Source: Gemmatimonadota bacterium (lineage in GTDB: Bacteria > Gemmatimonadota > Gemmatimonadetes > Longimicrobiales > Gaopeijiaceae). Taken from it: DNA of 64,000 nucleotides. The position numbers and the translations under genes were made by a program. The notes under the pieces are model-generated. The model had not been told where the DNA came from. It searched no databases and worked only from the letters and a program-made list of their open reading frames with translations. The stretch is taken from the NCBI GenBank assembly GCA_022825135.1, contig JAJDYN010000023.1, positions 62,001 through 126,000 on the forward strand. Reading direction: 5' to 3'. Of this stretch, positions 8,589 to 23,439 are shown in pieces; position 1 is the first letter of the stretch, and every line of letters starts with the position of its first letter.

Positions 8589-9374
8589 ATGCCGGAACGG
8601 CAATATGTGCGTCTCGAGCGGGATCAGGAGATCGCGATCGTAACCATCGACCGCAGGCGAAAGCTGAATGCCCTCAACCCTCGGGTGGTGACCGAGATCG
8701 GGGACGCGTTCGGAGCGTTGCGCGAGGACGACGGCGTGCGCGGCGTCGTTCTTACGGGGGCAGGCGAGAGGGCGTTCGTGGCGGGAGCGGACATCGGGGT
8801 GCTTGCGGAGATGACGCCTCTTTCCGCCGTGGAGGTGAGTCGCCGGGGGCAGGAAGTCCTGACGCTCATCGAGCGCTTCCCGAAGCCGGTGATGGCGGCG
8901 GTCGGGGGCTTCGCCCTCGGCGGAGGATGCGAGCTGGCGATGGCCTGCCACCTGCGCATCGCATCGTCCAATGCGCGCTTCGGGCTTCCGGAGGTCACGC
9001 TGGGCATCGTCCCGGGATACGGCGGCACCATTCGCCTCGCGCGCATTGTCGGGCTGGGGCGCGCGCTGGAGATGACGCTCACGGGCGACATGATCGACGC
9101 CGCGGCGGCGGAGCGCTTCGGGCTGGTCTCCCGGGTGGTCGAGCGGGCGGAGCTGCTGGATGCCGCGGTCGCGCTCATGCGCAGGATCACGAAGAATGCG
9201 CCGGTCGCGCTCCGGTTCGCCCTCGAGTCCATCTACTCCGCGCTCGACAGCGCCGAGGCGGATGCGCACGCCTTCGAGTCGTCGCTCTTCGGCGTGTTGG
9301 CGGCCACCGGGGACATGCGCGAGGGAATGGACGCGTTTCTGGAGCGGCGAAGGGCGAACTTCCAGGGACGTTGA
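8589..9374 (+). CDS. Enoyl-CoA hydratase/isomerase family protein, 261 aa
   Basis: Crotonase-fold enzyme that hydrates 2-enoyl-CoA. The oxyanion-hole segment FVAGADIGVLAEM, the first catalytic Glu region GGFALGGGCELAMAC and the second in GLPEVTLGIVPGYGGTIRLA are all present, so a true hydratase is likely rather than a degenerate paralogue. Length is standard. The stop is six bases before recF, so it may lead the recF-dciA-PHP run. It could supply the 3-hydroxyacyl-CoA dehydrogenase at 5340 with substrate. Confidence 0.93.
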   Translation: MPERQYVRLERDQEIAIVTIDRRRKLNALNPRVVTEIGDAFGALREDDGVRGVVLTGAGERAFVAGADIGVLAEMTPLSAVEVSRRGQEVLTLIERFPKPVMAAVGGFALGGGCELAMACHLRIASSNARFGLPEVTLGIVPGYGGTIRLARIVGLGRALEMTLTGDMIDAAAAERFGLVSRVVERAELLDAAVALMRRITKNAPVALRFALESIYSALDSAEADAHAFESSLFGVLAATGDMREGMDAFLERRRANFQGR

Positions 9375-9380
9375 CGCGCG

Positions 9381-10496
9381 GTGCGCCTGAGCCGGATTTC
9401 CCTGCATCACTTCCGCAACCTCGGCGAGCAGGAACTGGAGTTTCCGCCAGAGGGCGTCGCCATCGTGGGCCCCAACGCGCACGGCAAGACCAACCTGCTG
9501 GAGGCCATCTACTATCTGGAGACGTTCCGGTCGTTCCGCGCGGCGAAGGACGAGCAGCTGACGGCCTTCGGGCAGCCGGTCTTCCGTCTGGCCGGCCGCT
9601 TTGCGGGCGAGGGCGGGCAGGTGGAGGTGACCGCAGCCTTCCAGCGCGTCGGACCGCGCAAGAAGGTGACCGTCGACGGACACGAGCCCGACCGCCTGGG
9701 CGACGCACTGGGACGCACGGCCGCCGTCGTCTTCGCTCCCTCGGACGTGAAGGTGGTGGCCGGGGGACCCGCCGAACGGCGCAGATTCCTCGACATCGTG
9801 CTCTCGCTGGCGTCGCCGGGCTACCTGCGGGCGCTTCAGCAGTACCGTCTCGTGCTCGCCCAGCGCAACGCGGCGCTCAAGGCACGCAGCGACCGCGCGG
9901 CCGTGGCCGCCTGGGACGACCCGCTCACGTCGCTCGGCGCGAGGGTGATGGGCGCACGGCGCGACTGGATCGCGGGCTCGGCGGAGACATTCCGCGCCCT
10001 GTACCGCGAGATCTCCGGGGGGAGGTCCGCGCACATGTCCTACCGGCCCTCCGTAGCCGACACGGTGGAGGCGGAGGCCGGAGATCTGGCGGAGCGGTTC
10101 GCGCGGGCCCTGGAGCGTTCGCGTGGCAACGAGAGGAGGCTGGCGACCACGGTGGTCGGACCGCACCGCGACGAGATGGGGATCAGTCTCGCGGCCGAAT
10201 CGGGGGATCTCGATCTCCGCACCTTCGGCTCCGGGGGCCAGCAGCGCACCGGGGCCCTTTCCCTTCGCCTCACCGAGGCCGCCACCGTGCGCGAGGTGCG
10301 CGGGAAGACGCCCATCCTGCTCCTGGACGACGTCTTCTCGGAGCTGGACGAGGGCCGGTCCCGCCGCATCCTGGACCTCATCGAGGGAAACCTGCGGCAT
10401 CAGGTGATTCTCACCGCGCCCCGGGAGTCGGATGTCCAGGTGCGGCGGGAATCGATCCCGCGCTGGCGCGTCGAGAACGGGGTCGTGAGCACATGA
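9381..10496 (+). CDS. recF: DNA replication and repair protein RecF, 371 aa
   Basis: SMC-like ATPase that with RecO and RecR loads RecA at gaps. The sequence shows LHHFRNLGEQELEFP at the start, the Walker A motif GPNAHGKTN (about residues 29-37), the RecF-specific GPHRDEM, the ABC signature region SGGQQRTGALSLRLTEA and the Walker B/D-loop LLLDDVFSELDE. The GTG start begins six bases after the enoyl-CoA hydratase stop. Its stop overlaps the dciA ATG by four bases (ATGA, 10493-10496). recF next to a DUF721 gene and gyrB is a common bacterial core order. Confidence 0.97.
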   Translation: MRLSRISLHHFRNLGEQELEFPPEGVAIVGPNAHGKTNLLEAIYYLETFRSFRAAKDEQLTAFGQPVFRLAGRFAGEGGQVEVTAAFQRVGPRKKVTVDGHEPDRLGDALGRTAAVVFAPSDVKVVAGGPAERRRFLDIVLSLASPGYLRALQQYRLVLAQRNAALKARSDRAAVAAWDDPLTSLGARVMGARRDWIAGSAETFRALYREISGGRSAHMSYRPSVADTVEAEAGDLAERFARALERSRGNERRLATTVVGPHRDEMGISLAAESGDLDLRTFGSGGQQRTGALSLRLTEAATVREVRGKTPILLLDDVFSELDEGRSRRILDLIEGNLRHQVILTAPRESDVQVRRESIPRWRVENGVVST

Positions 10497-10947
10497 GCGA
10501 GACCCGCGAGGAGATCGCGCGCATTCTGGCCGGCCGGCGCGGCGCGGCCGGCCCGGGCGGCGAACGGGAGAGAGCCGCCGAGGGCGAGCCGGCTTCGCCA
10601 CGGCCGAGCGTGTACCAGGCGGGCGCGGCCGGTTCCACGCCGCGGGGTCCGGAGAAGGTCGGAGACGTTCTCGAGCGCGTGCTCCGGCGCCGGGGACTCG
10701 CCAGGCAGATGGAGTATCAGAGACTCCTGGAGGACTGGCCCCGGCTGGTGGGCGCGGGCCTGGCGCGCGTGACCCGGGCGCGCTCGGTCAGGGACGCGGT
10801 GCTGGTCGTGGAGGTGCCGTCGTCGGCGTGGGCCATGGAGCTCAATCTGCGCAGGCGGCAGATCATGGCGCGCCTGAACGCGGGCCGGAGCGTTCGCATC
10901 AGGCGGGTGATGTTCGTGCTCTCGGCCGGGGATGAAGAGGGGGGTGG

Positions 10948-10954
<7 letters not shown>
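10493..10954 (+). CDS. dciA: DciA/DUF721 family protein (replicative helicase loader/operator), 153 aa
   Basis: DUF721 proteins, now called DciA, help load or activate the replicative helicase DnaB in bacteria without DnaC or DnaI. The N-terminal ~60 residues are low-complexity and charged. The conserved domain covers about residues 60-150: VGDVLERVLRRRGLARQMEY, then LLEDWPRLVGAGLARVTRA and AVLVVEVPSSAWAMELNLRR. The unstructured extension precedes the domain here. It overlaps recF by four bases and the PHP gene by seven bases. Family assignment rests on sequence pattern plus the recF-gyrB context. Confidence 0.85.
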
Positions 10955-14345
<3,391 letters not shown>

Positions 14346-14386
14346 CGCAGGTCGGAGGCTGTCTCCGGTTCCTCGGCGGCGTTCGA

Positions 14387-15190
14387 CTACGCGTCGTCCA
14401 GCAACGCCAGCAGATCGTCCCGCCGGGGCATCGTCCCGGATCCTTCGAGAAACGGCGCCACATCTGCGGTCAGGCGCTCCCAGGGGAGCCCCGCAAGGCG
14501 CCGCGCCACGCCGGCCTTCCAGGTATCCGCGGTCATCGGGGCATCATCTCGTCCGTCACTCTGCCGAAGGGCGCGGTTGAGCAGTTTCAGATTGGGCGCC
14601 GGCCAATCGGGGTCGCTCAGGTACCAGCCCAGGTCGTACACGTCCCGCCCCTTGGCAAAAGGCCGCCGGAGTACCGCGTGCAGTTTCCCGGCCAGCAGCG
14701 ATGGCGGATCGTGGTGCCACAGGCGCAGCGTAACGTGACGGCGGACCAGCCGCGTCTCGGTGCCCGCCCCACCCGGAGGGTTGGAATCCACGTCGATCTT
14801 GATCGCGAGAGCTTCTTCGCGGTGTGCGGAGAGGCCGTTCTCGTAAAGGAGCCCGGGAAACCGGAGCCAGGCGGCATGAACGGCGGTCCTGGCTCGAAGC
14901 GTGCTCCGCATCGTGTATCCCTCGCGACGGAGTTGACGGCCGAGGGACACGAGCCAGCCGCGAAGGTCGTATAGTGCCCGGTCGCCCTCCAGCGAGAAGT
15001 CGAGGTCTTCCGAGTAGCGGGGAAGGCCGTAGAGGAAGCGCAATGCCGTGCCTCCCTGGAATGCCAGCGACGTAAACGCCCCCGCTCGCTGAAGTCCTTC
15101 GAGGACGCGGGCCTGAAGGTACTCCCGGAGGACGTTGCGCCCGTGCAACGGGTCCGCGTCCCGCACGAGGCGGCGGAGGTGGTCCTTCAT
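14387..15190 (-). CDS. AbiEii-type nucleotidyltransferase toxin, 267 aa
   Basis: Toxin of the type IV-like AbiE system, a DNA polymerase-beta-like nucleotidyltransferase; studied relatives transfer nucleotides to tRNA and arrest growth. The core motif FQGGTALRFLYGLPRYSEDL (roughly residues 43-62) joins GGTALR to the SEDLDF acidic pair, and a third acidic segment lies in LAIKIDVDSN. SLLAGKLHAVLRRPFAKGRDVYD is also characteristic. The ATG overlaps the antitoxin stop by four bases, as normal for abiEi-abiEii. Intact and of standard length. Confidence 0.88.
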   Translation of the reverse strand: MKDHLRRLVRDADPLHGRNVLREYLQARVLEGLQRAGAFTSLAFQGGTALRFLYGLPRYSEDLDFSLEGDRALYDLRGWLVSLGRQLRREGYTMRSTLRARTAVHAAWLRFPGLLYENGLSAHREEALAIKIDVDSNPPGGAGTETRLVRRHVTLRLWHHDPPSLLAGKLHAVLRRPFAKGRDVYDLGWYLSDPDWPAPNLKLLNRALRQSDGRDDAPMTADTWKAGVARRLAGLPWERLTADVAPFLEGSGTMPRRDDLLALLDDA

Positions 15191-15825
15191 ACTTCTTCGA
15201 ACGCGAGTTCGCCGTCGTTCTCCCGGGACCGCACATGGCGAGCCGCACGGATCAGCTTCGGGCTGCCGATGGTCGCGGCCATGTCCACGAGCGTCGCTCC
15301 GCACAAGGCATCGACGTTGAGCCGCAGCCCGTCGATCCACGCCGGATCGTCGCCTCCGGGCTGCAGATAGGCCAAATCGAGAAATGCCTTTTCGGGCGTT
15401 GCGACAAAAGCCTCCTGATCGCCGCCGAGTTTGGCGAGGCGATAGCCGTGACACAGCTCCGGCTTCAGGTGTCGGAAGGAAAAGCGGCCGAGCGCCGTCG
15501 TCCGAAGCTGTGTCCGTCCCGGCCCGCAACTGGTCACTTCGGGCACGAACTCCGGAATCGCACCCGCGAAGGCGAGGGCTGACACCCCGCTGACATAGGA
15601 GCCCGGCGACAGGCGGTTCGCGATCAGGAACGGATGGGGAACCGTCTTCCGATACGGCGGAGCGAGGGCGTACAGCCCGCGACGAAGCTGATGGATCCGA
15701 CCGGCCGAGCGCCAGCGGGAAAGCTGGCCGAACAAACCCGGATCAGGCCGGGATCCCGCCATCAGAAGACCGGTTTCGAAGACCGGTTCGTCGCCAACGA
15801 TCTGCAGAAGTGTCGCATATGTCAT
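15187..15825 (-). CDS. AbiEi-type antitoxin / transcriptional autorepressor, 212 aa
   Basis: Antitoxin of the AbiE pair, expected to repress its own promoter through an N-terminal winged helix (about residues 1-75, with LSRWRSAGRIHQLRRGLYAL as the wing region) and to counteract the toxin through the C-terminal domain (YVSGVSALAFAGAIPEFVPE, then TPEKAFLDLAYLQPGG). The gene starts 46 bp past the stop of the TipA-like regulator, in the same direction, and the gap contains an inverted repeat suited to autoregulation. Confidence 0.82.
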   Translation of the reverse strand: MTYATLLQIVGDEPVFETGLLMAGSRPDPGLFGQLSRWRSAGRIHQLRRGLYALAPPYRKTVPHPFLIANRLSPGSYVSGVSALAFAGAIPEFVPEVTSCGPGRTQLRTTALGRFSFRHLKPELCHGYRLAKLGGDQEAFVATPEKAFLDLAYLQPGGDDPAWIDGLRLNVDALCGATLVDMAATIGSPKLIRAARHVRSRENDGELAFEEV

Positions 15826-15832
15826 AGCAGCA

Positions 15833-15853
15833 AATTAGCGATAATGCCTAATT
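15833..15853. promoter_or_regulatory. Inverted repeat upstream of abiEi, candidate AbiEi operator
   Basis: AATTAG (15833-15838) and CTAATT (15848-15853) are perfect inverted copies separated by nine bases, 7-28 bp upstream of the abiEi ATG. The area is the only AT-rich stretch nearby. Characterised AbiEi proteins bind inverted repeats over their promoter, so autorepression is a reasonable inference. Confidence 0.45.
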
Positions 15854-15871
15854 ACTGCCATGAACGTCGGA

Positions 15872-16687
15872 TTAGGGGGCGTTTCTCCGCCGCGCCGCAT
15901 TGGCCAGGATCGCTTCCCGGAAGAACGCCGCCAAGCCCTCTCCACGCTTTTCGAAGTGCTCGGTAAAGCGCGGATCCGCGACGTACATGTCGGCGAGCCC
16001 CGCGTGCATCGCGTGGCTGCACGGGTAGAACCAGCGGTCGATGTGGCGGCGGTGCTCCTCGGCCAGCTCTCTCGCCGCCCTGCTCGCAGCGTGGGCGCCC
16101 TCCTCCAGCAGCGCGGCGAGGCGAGCCGTCACGTCCTCGGCTTCGGCCTTGATGCGCGTCCAGTCCTCCCCGGTGTAGCGCCGGGTGCGCCGCATGGATT
16201 CCCTGTAGGCGTCCGTCCGGCCCCAGCGCTCGCGGACCTCGTCCTCGTAGCGCTTGTGGTCGAAGTCCTCCAGCCCCTCGAACATCGTCGTCGTCTCCAT
16301 CGGTTTCTCCTCCTCCATCGCGGCGAGCGCGCGGTCCACGCCCGCAATGATCCTTTCCGTGCGGTGTTGCCGTTCGCGCAACAGCTCCCGCTGGGCGATG
16401 AGCGCGCGCCTCCGGTCATACGCGGCGGCATCCACCATCTGCGCGATCGCGTCCAGCCCGAACCCCAGTTCGCGCAGGAGCAGGATCTGCCGGAGCCGCT
16501 CCAGGTCCGCGTAGCCGTAGAGCCGATAACCGTTCTCCGCCCGTTGGGACGGAGTCAGGAGCCCGATCCGGTCGTAGTGGTGGAGCGTGCGCACCGTGAC
16601 CCTGGCCAGGGCCGCCACCTCACCGACGGTGTGGAGTCCTTCGCCCGACGGGGCGTCCGCTGCCGGTGTCTGTCGCTCAATGGTCAT
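15872..16687 (-). CDS. MerR-family regulator with TipAS-type ligand domain, 271 aa
   Basis: Transcription activator of the TipA/Mta type. After a ~17-residue tail, the MerR winged helix covers residues ~19-90 (HTVGEVAALARVTVRTLHHY, IGLLTPSQRAENGYRLYGYA, LRQILLLRELGFGLDAIAQM). A coiled coil follows (~90-125), then an antibiotic-recognition domain (~140-260; MFEGLEDFDHKRYEDEV and WFYPCSHAMHAGLADMYVAD). TipAS domains sense thiopeptides or other amphipathic drugs and usually activate efflux genes; none is adjacent, so it may mainly autoregulate. The ATG at 16687 is chosen because promoter elements lie directly upstream. Confidence 0.9.
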   Translation of the reverse strand: MTIERQTPAADAPSGEGLHTVGEVAALARVTVRTLHHYDRIGLLTPSQRAENGYRLYGYADLERLRQILLLRELGFGLDAIAQMVDAAAYDRRRALIAQRELLRERQHRTERIIAGVDRALAAMEEEKPMETTTMFEGLEDFDHKRYEDEVRERWGRTDAYRESMRRTRRYTGEDWTRIKAEAEDVTARLAALLEEGAHAASRAARELAEEHRRHIDRWFYPCSHAMHAGLADMYVADPRFTEHFEKRGEGLAAFFREAILANAARRRNAP

Positions 16688-16694
16688 GGAAGCG

Positions 16695-16725
16695 AAGCTA
16701 AACCCTGACGTTGCGTCAGGGTCAA
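16695..16725 (-). promoter_or_regulatory. MerR-type promoter with 19-bp spacer and dyad operator, probably leaderless
   Basis: On the minus strand TTGACC (16725-16720) and TAGCTT (16700-16695) are separated by exactly 19 bases. MerR regulators require this overlong spacing because they untwist the DNA. The spacer carries the perfect dyad CCCTGAC-GTTGC-GTCAGGG (16703-16721). Transcription would start about base 16688, adjacent to the ATG at 16687, so the mRNA would be leaderless; no Shine-Dalgarno sequence is present, in agreement. Confidence 0.75.
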
Positions 16726-17244
16726 GGGGGGGGAGGGGATCACGGCAGGGAATCGTCCAAGTTGAACTGGGATTGCACGATCTGCCGTCCTTGCCGGTGA
16801 GGCGTGTCGGATTCACGCCGAGCGGAATCGCGGGAGAATCGCGCAGAAATGGCGGGAATCCGCGCTGTATCAGATTCTGGTCCGGCGGAGGGGAATTGTC
16901 GAAGAGGAATCGCACGAGGCCCATCGCCGCACTCTTGATTGGCATGCCTTGTATCTCATGGGCTGGTGCGCACAAGGTGGCAGTTTCCAGGACCTTATTG
17001 CAGCTCAGGGCGCGGATTCACGGTCATGGGGGCGTCGTAGACTTGAGAATGTCGCCTTCGGAACCAGATCGATCACCGCTATGCTGGCACACAACAGACA
17101 CAAGTCTCGTGGTCATGAGCAACGGCGAAAGCATCGTAACTCGTGACATACCTTGGTTATCGACGGTTGGTTGTCGGCCAGTGTAACGGTGTGATACGAT
17201 GGGGTCGCGTTTTGGCGCCCCATGATCATCCGGAGCCATGCGCA
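16726..17244. other. Intergenic stretch without a recognised gene
   Basis: About 520 bases between the MerR-type promoter and the promoter of the DUF5343-type gene. Several short frames exist but none has both a ribosome binding site and protein-like sequence. Composition falls toward the right end. It may be the left junction of the accessory segment that carries the restriction operon. Confidence 0.4.
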
Positions 17245-17273
17245 TTGACAAGACGGACATGATGATGTCTAAT
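17245..17273 (+). promoter_or_regulatory. Sigma-70-like promoter of the DUF5343-type gene
   Basis: TTGACA (17245-17250), a 17-base spacer and TCTAAT (17268-17273) match the housekeeping consensus at 11 of 12 positions. The implied start near 17280 leaves a leader of about 36 bases before the chosen ATG at 17316, and rules out the longer reading frame that would begin upstream of the promoter. Confidence 0.7.
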
Positions 17274-17315
17274 CATAGCATGACAAATTTTTCTACCCGG
17301 ACGGAGGAACCACAG

Positions 17316-18101
17316 ATGCCCGAGAACAAGAGTCCACAGGCGACCGCACCCTACGCTTCCTGGAAGAGCTTCATGACCTTCCTCGATCTGCTAGCGGAGA
17401 TGGGCCTGCCCCAGCAAGTCGATCGTACCGTGATGAGCAAGATGTCTGGCGCCACGCAGAGTAACATCCGTGTCGCCCTCAGCTTCCTGAAGCTCACAGA
17501 CTCAGATGGAGCCCCCACTGATGCGCTCCGGAGGTTGGTCGGGAAGCACGGTGACAATGAGGCATGGAGGGTGGCGCTTCGCGATGTAGTGCTGGGGGCC
17601 TACGAACCTGTCATCTCGGACCTCTCGCTGGAGAACGGCACTGCTGACCAGCTTTGGAAGTGCTTCCGGGAGAATGGGAACGTTCGAGGCTCCACGCTTA
17701 GTAGAGCGGTCCGTTTTTATCTGGCGGCGCTCGGGGCAGCAGGGGTGGAGCACTCGCGTTATTTCAAAGCGCCGACACGCACTCGGTCGGCGAAGGCAAA
17801 GCAGGAATCGGATGATCGCTCGGGCGGTGCGGAGGCACCTCGAGCCGACAAACCCGCACAGAAGCCCGGCGAGAAGAAACCCGATCAATCCAACGCTAAG
17901 CAACGCCAGGCCGACGGGATGAAGCGGGACTGGCGCTCTCACTCGTTCCACCTGCCGAACTACAAGAACCCTGTAGAAGTCAGGGCACCCACAGCGATCA
18001 CGCAGGAGGAATGGGAGTTGGTCAACCTCTTCATGACCGGGACCATCAAGCTCGCTACGCGTCAGCCCTCGCCTCCGGACAGCGCCGAAGACGAGGGCTA
18101 A
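17316..18101 (+). CDS. DUF5343-like protein, 261 aa
   Basis: Residues ~8-150 resemble the DUF5343 family: YASWKSFMTFLDLLAEMGLP, then MSGATQSNIRVALSFLKLTD and a helix-rich segment ending SRAVRFYLAALGAAGVEHSR. This looks like a winged-helix-type fold that reads as DNA-binding-like. A charged Lys/Glu/Pro linker (~165-205) joins it to a short C-terminal part (LPNYKNPVEVRAPTAITQEE). The ATG follows GGAGG by eight bases and lies downstream of a near-consensus promoter. G+C is lower than in neighbouring core genes, suggesting transfer. Such proteins often sit in accessory islands; biochemical role unknown. It is followed by an unusual structured region. Confidence 0.65.
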   Translation: MPENKSPQATAPYASWKSFMTFLDLLAEMGLPQQVDRTVMSKMSGATQSNIRVALSFLKLTDSDGAPTDALRRLVGKHGDNEAWRVALRDVVLGAYEPVISDLSLENGTADQLWKCFRENGNVRGSTLSRAVRFYLAALGAAGVEHSRYFKAPTRTRSAKAKQESDDRSGGAEAPRADKPAQKPGEKKPDQSNAKQRQADGMKRDWRSHSFHLPNYKNPVEVRAPTAITQEEWELVNLFMTGTIKLATRQPSPPDSAEDEG

Positions 18102-18102
18102 C

Positions 18103-18187
18103 GAGCTGGAGGGGCGCGTGGTGGGCACCGGACTGGGATTGGACCCAGTTCTGCGGGGTTCAACACCCCGGCGCTCCATTCCAGCTC
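18103..18187 (+). ncRNA. tRNA-like structured element downstream of the DUF5343-type gene
   Basis: Two bases after the stop codon an 85-base element can fold as a multi-arm junction. The outer stem is GAGCTGGA (18103-18110) with TCCAGCTC (18180-18187). It continues as a seven-pair acceptor-like stem, GGGGCGC (18111-18117) with GCGCTCC (18171-18177), one G-U pair. Inside are ACTGGG-ATTGGA-CCCAGT (18132-18149) and a perfect T-arm look-alike, CGGGG-TTCAACA-CCCCG (18154-18170), separated by a four-base variable-loop-like linker. A short D-arm-like GTG/CAC pair is possible. It is not a standard tRNA: the anticodon arm is one base too long and no CCA follows. It may be a tRNA mimic, a degenerate tRNA or an mRNA 3' structure. 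Confidence 0.45.
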
Positions 18188-18216
18188 AACGACCCCCTCG
18201 AAGAAAGGAGGTGAAT

Positions 18217-18234
18217 ATGCCACCGCCGCCGTAG
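18217..18234 (+). CDS. Five-codon mini-ORF MPPPP with a perfect ribosome binding site
   Basis: AAAGGAGGTGA (18204-18214), about the best possible Shine-Dalgarno match, precedes ATG CCA CCG CCG CCG TAG at the ideal distance. Four consecutive prolines are a classic ribosome-stalling sequence that needs EF-P. A strong terminator follows 49 bases after the stop. The arrangement looks like a leader peptide of an attenuator, but the next gene downstream is on the other strand, so the regulated product may be the RNA itself. Confidence 0.4.
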   Translation: MPPPP

Positions 18235-18282
18235 CGCCTGTGACACCGGCTTGTTTCCATCCTAGCGGTGACGGCAAGCGGG

Positions 18283-18320
18283 AGCCCGTGGTCAAGCTAG
18301 TCCCTTGATCACGGGCTTTT
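18283..18320 (+). terminator. Rho-independent terminator
   Basis: AGCCCGTGGTCAAG (18283-18296) pairs with CTTGATCACGGGCT (18304-18317) along 14 positions with a single G-T pair, a seven-base loop, and is followed directly by TTT within a TTTT run. It ends the DUF5343/tRNA-like/mini-ORF transcript. Confidence 0.75.
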
Positions 18321-18619
18321 CCGTACAGTCCAATCTAGGCGTTTGCGAGCGCGGACGCTATTGTCGTTCTACCCTGCTTTTTCAGCTCCGTCGCCGCGTT
18401 GGACATGGTGCTGGACTTTTGTCCCTCGGTTCCGGCGGGTGGTGCCGTTCCCACCACCACGTGGGCGTTCAGCGGCGGTCGTGGTTCCGTGGGCGGCCTG
18501 GGCTACCCCCACCGACTTCCGTTTTGATTGGTGAAGCCGACCGCAAGTCCTCGGCGCCCAGGTTGAGGTCGCCGCGCGCCAGCAGCGGGACAAATCTCCC
18601 GAAGTCGGGCCACCCGCGC
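18321..18619. other. Intergenic region between the terminator and the hsdR stop
   Basis: About 300 bases with no gene that I can support. Frames on both strands are open in part but show no start with a ribosome binding site and no recognisable protein motif. It may contain debris from the insertion of the restriction operon. Confidence 0.35.
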
Positions 18620-21771
<3,152 letters not shown>

Positions 21772-21775
<4 letters not shown>

Positions 21776-23439
21776 GTGAGCGACTCCACGGCCCGCTCGG
21801 CATCCGGTACGCGGATCTCGCCCGAGATGACCTTTGGAAGGAGGGTGTCGCGGAGGGCCGCGAGTAGCGAGCATTCGTCGGCGTTGTGCCGCAACCTAGC
21901 GAAAAGGGGACTGACCAAGCGGGAGAAAGCCCTGCTCGTCGGACTAAATGGCACTACTAGAGGAATCGCCTTCAAGTTTTTCTGGTTGAGCTTGGGCTGG
22001 ACGGCACCCGTCACGAACGCCGTGATGTTGGTGTGCTTTAGCAGCAGGTAGAGGTGCTCGTCGCTGATGGCGCTGGTCCCCTTGATTACGTGTGCGTGAT
22101 TGTTGACCCAGAATCTGCCCCAAACGTACTGGACGATCGGATGGCCGTGAGTGTCGACTACCGAGCCATCTTCGCCCGTCAAGATGTGGACTCCATCAAA
22201 CAGATAATCGTCCACGTAATCCATGATGCCGGCCGCGCCGTAGTACGGATACGGTCCCTGCCGCTGGGATCGCTGACGCTTGTTGAGGGGAATTCGCTTG
22301 CGGTCGTGGAGTTCAATCACCGTTGCCAGCGTTGCTGCCTGCCACCCCTCGGGTATCTTCCCCATCTCGGAATCCACCAAGCGGTCAGGGAACAGGTCGG
22401 CGAGATGTTCGGGCAGGCCCGTGTCCCGGCCCTCCATCTTCGCCCGCACCGGATCGAAATCGACGAACCAGGACTTGAACAGCGCCCGCGCCATCGCCTC
22501 CAGCGTCTCGTTCATCCGTCGGTTCAACTCGATCTTGTCGTCTAGGGTGCCGAGGACGTGGGCGATGGCGCGCTGCTCGGACACGTCCTCTGGGGCCTGC
22601 ACGTCGAAGGTCTCGATCATTGCCTTCGTCAAAGCGTTCCGTGTTGCGCCGGAACCGGCCCAAGACAACAGTTTAGCCTGCGTGTCTGGACAAACCAGAT
22701 AATAGCGCAGAAACCCGGGATCAAGCTTCCTAGGATCGGGACGGACGATCGCGACGTGCTGGTTTACGCGGGCGGGCAGGATCCGTGTGTCGACTTGGCA
22801 AGCGCGTGCGACCGAATGCCCTGTGATGTTGAGCAGCACGTCACTGTCCCGCACCTCCACTCCAGCGAGATCGAAGGCGTGCTGCTCACCGATGTACGCG
22901 AGTCCCTCGTGGCGGAAACCGTCGTTGAATACGTTCTGGCTCCGGATAAGCGCGTACGGTCCGCTCGACAGGTAGACGTCCTTACCGCCACGCGGCGTCG
23001 CTCCGCTGCCGATCTTGGTGCAAGCGCGACCGATGTTGATCGACGTCCACTTGATCCCGGCGCCGGAGTTCCGTGGCTGTCGAGGGGCCTGTCGCGTTGG
23101 AACAGGTGCCCGAGAACTCCCCGTCGGGTCCTGCACGGACACCCCATGTCGCCGGATGATATTACGGAAGGCATCGTCGATCCTCGCCCAATCCACGACA
23201 TCGACCTTGAACGGCAGATCGGAATCTCCGAGCGCCTCTTCCAAGGCAGAGGCTGTGCGTAGCGAGAGAGGCTCTTCACCCATGACCGCAAGGTCGAGAT
23301 CGGAGTAGTCCTTCGCTGTCCAGGTAGCGCGCGATCCGAAGGCAAGCACCTCGCGATCCGGTACATGGCGCCGGAGAGCGCTGCGGACGATGGCCCAATG
23401 ATCGGGCCGGAGATCGACGCAGGGTGCGGAGGTCCTCAT
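21772..23439 (-). CDS. hsdS: MNT nucleotidyltransferase domain fused to type I specificity subunit HsdS, 555 aa
   Basis: Residues 1-~105 are a minimal nucleotidyltransferase: [20 protein letters not shown] gives the GS-x10-DxD motif (Gly35-Ser36, Asp47, Asp49), with further acidic residues in FKVDVVDW (70-73). A Pro/Arg-rich linker (~105-127) leads to a full HsdS: target-recognition domain 1 (~129-290), the central conserved helix with [20 protein letters not shown], and domain 2 beginning [18 protein letters not shown] and ending with a C-terminal helix. The ATG at 23439 overlaps the stop of the HEPN gene (ATGA). Free MNT proteins adenylylate and neutralise HepT; here the antitoxin-like domain is carried by the DNA-recognition subunit. 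The frame is continuous with no stop or second start needed between the parts. Confidence 0.9.

Noticed and set aside
8528-10492. A long plus-strand frame across the enoyl-CoA hydratase and recF genes that joins dciA
   Set aside because: Composition is Arg/Gly-rich shadow sequence; the real dciA start at 10493 overlaps the recF stop, and both overlapped genes are strong matches.
18103-18187. A genuine tRNA gene or tmRNA end
   Set aside because: The T-arm and acceptor-like stem fit, but the anticodon arm is one base too long with no proper 7-base loop, the D-arm is rudimentary and no CCA follows. Kept only as a tRNA-like structure.
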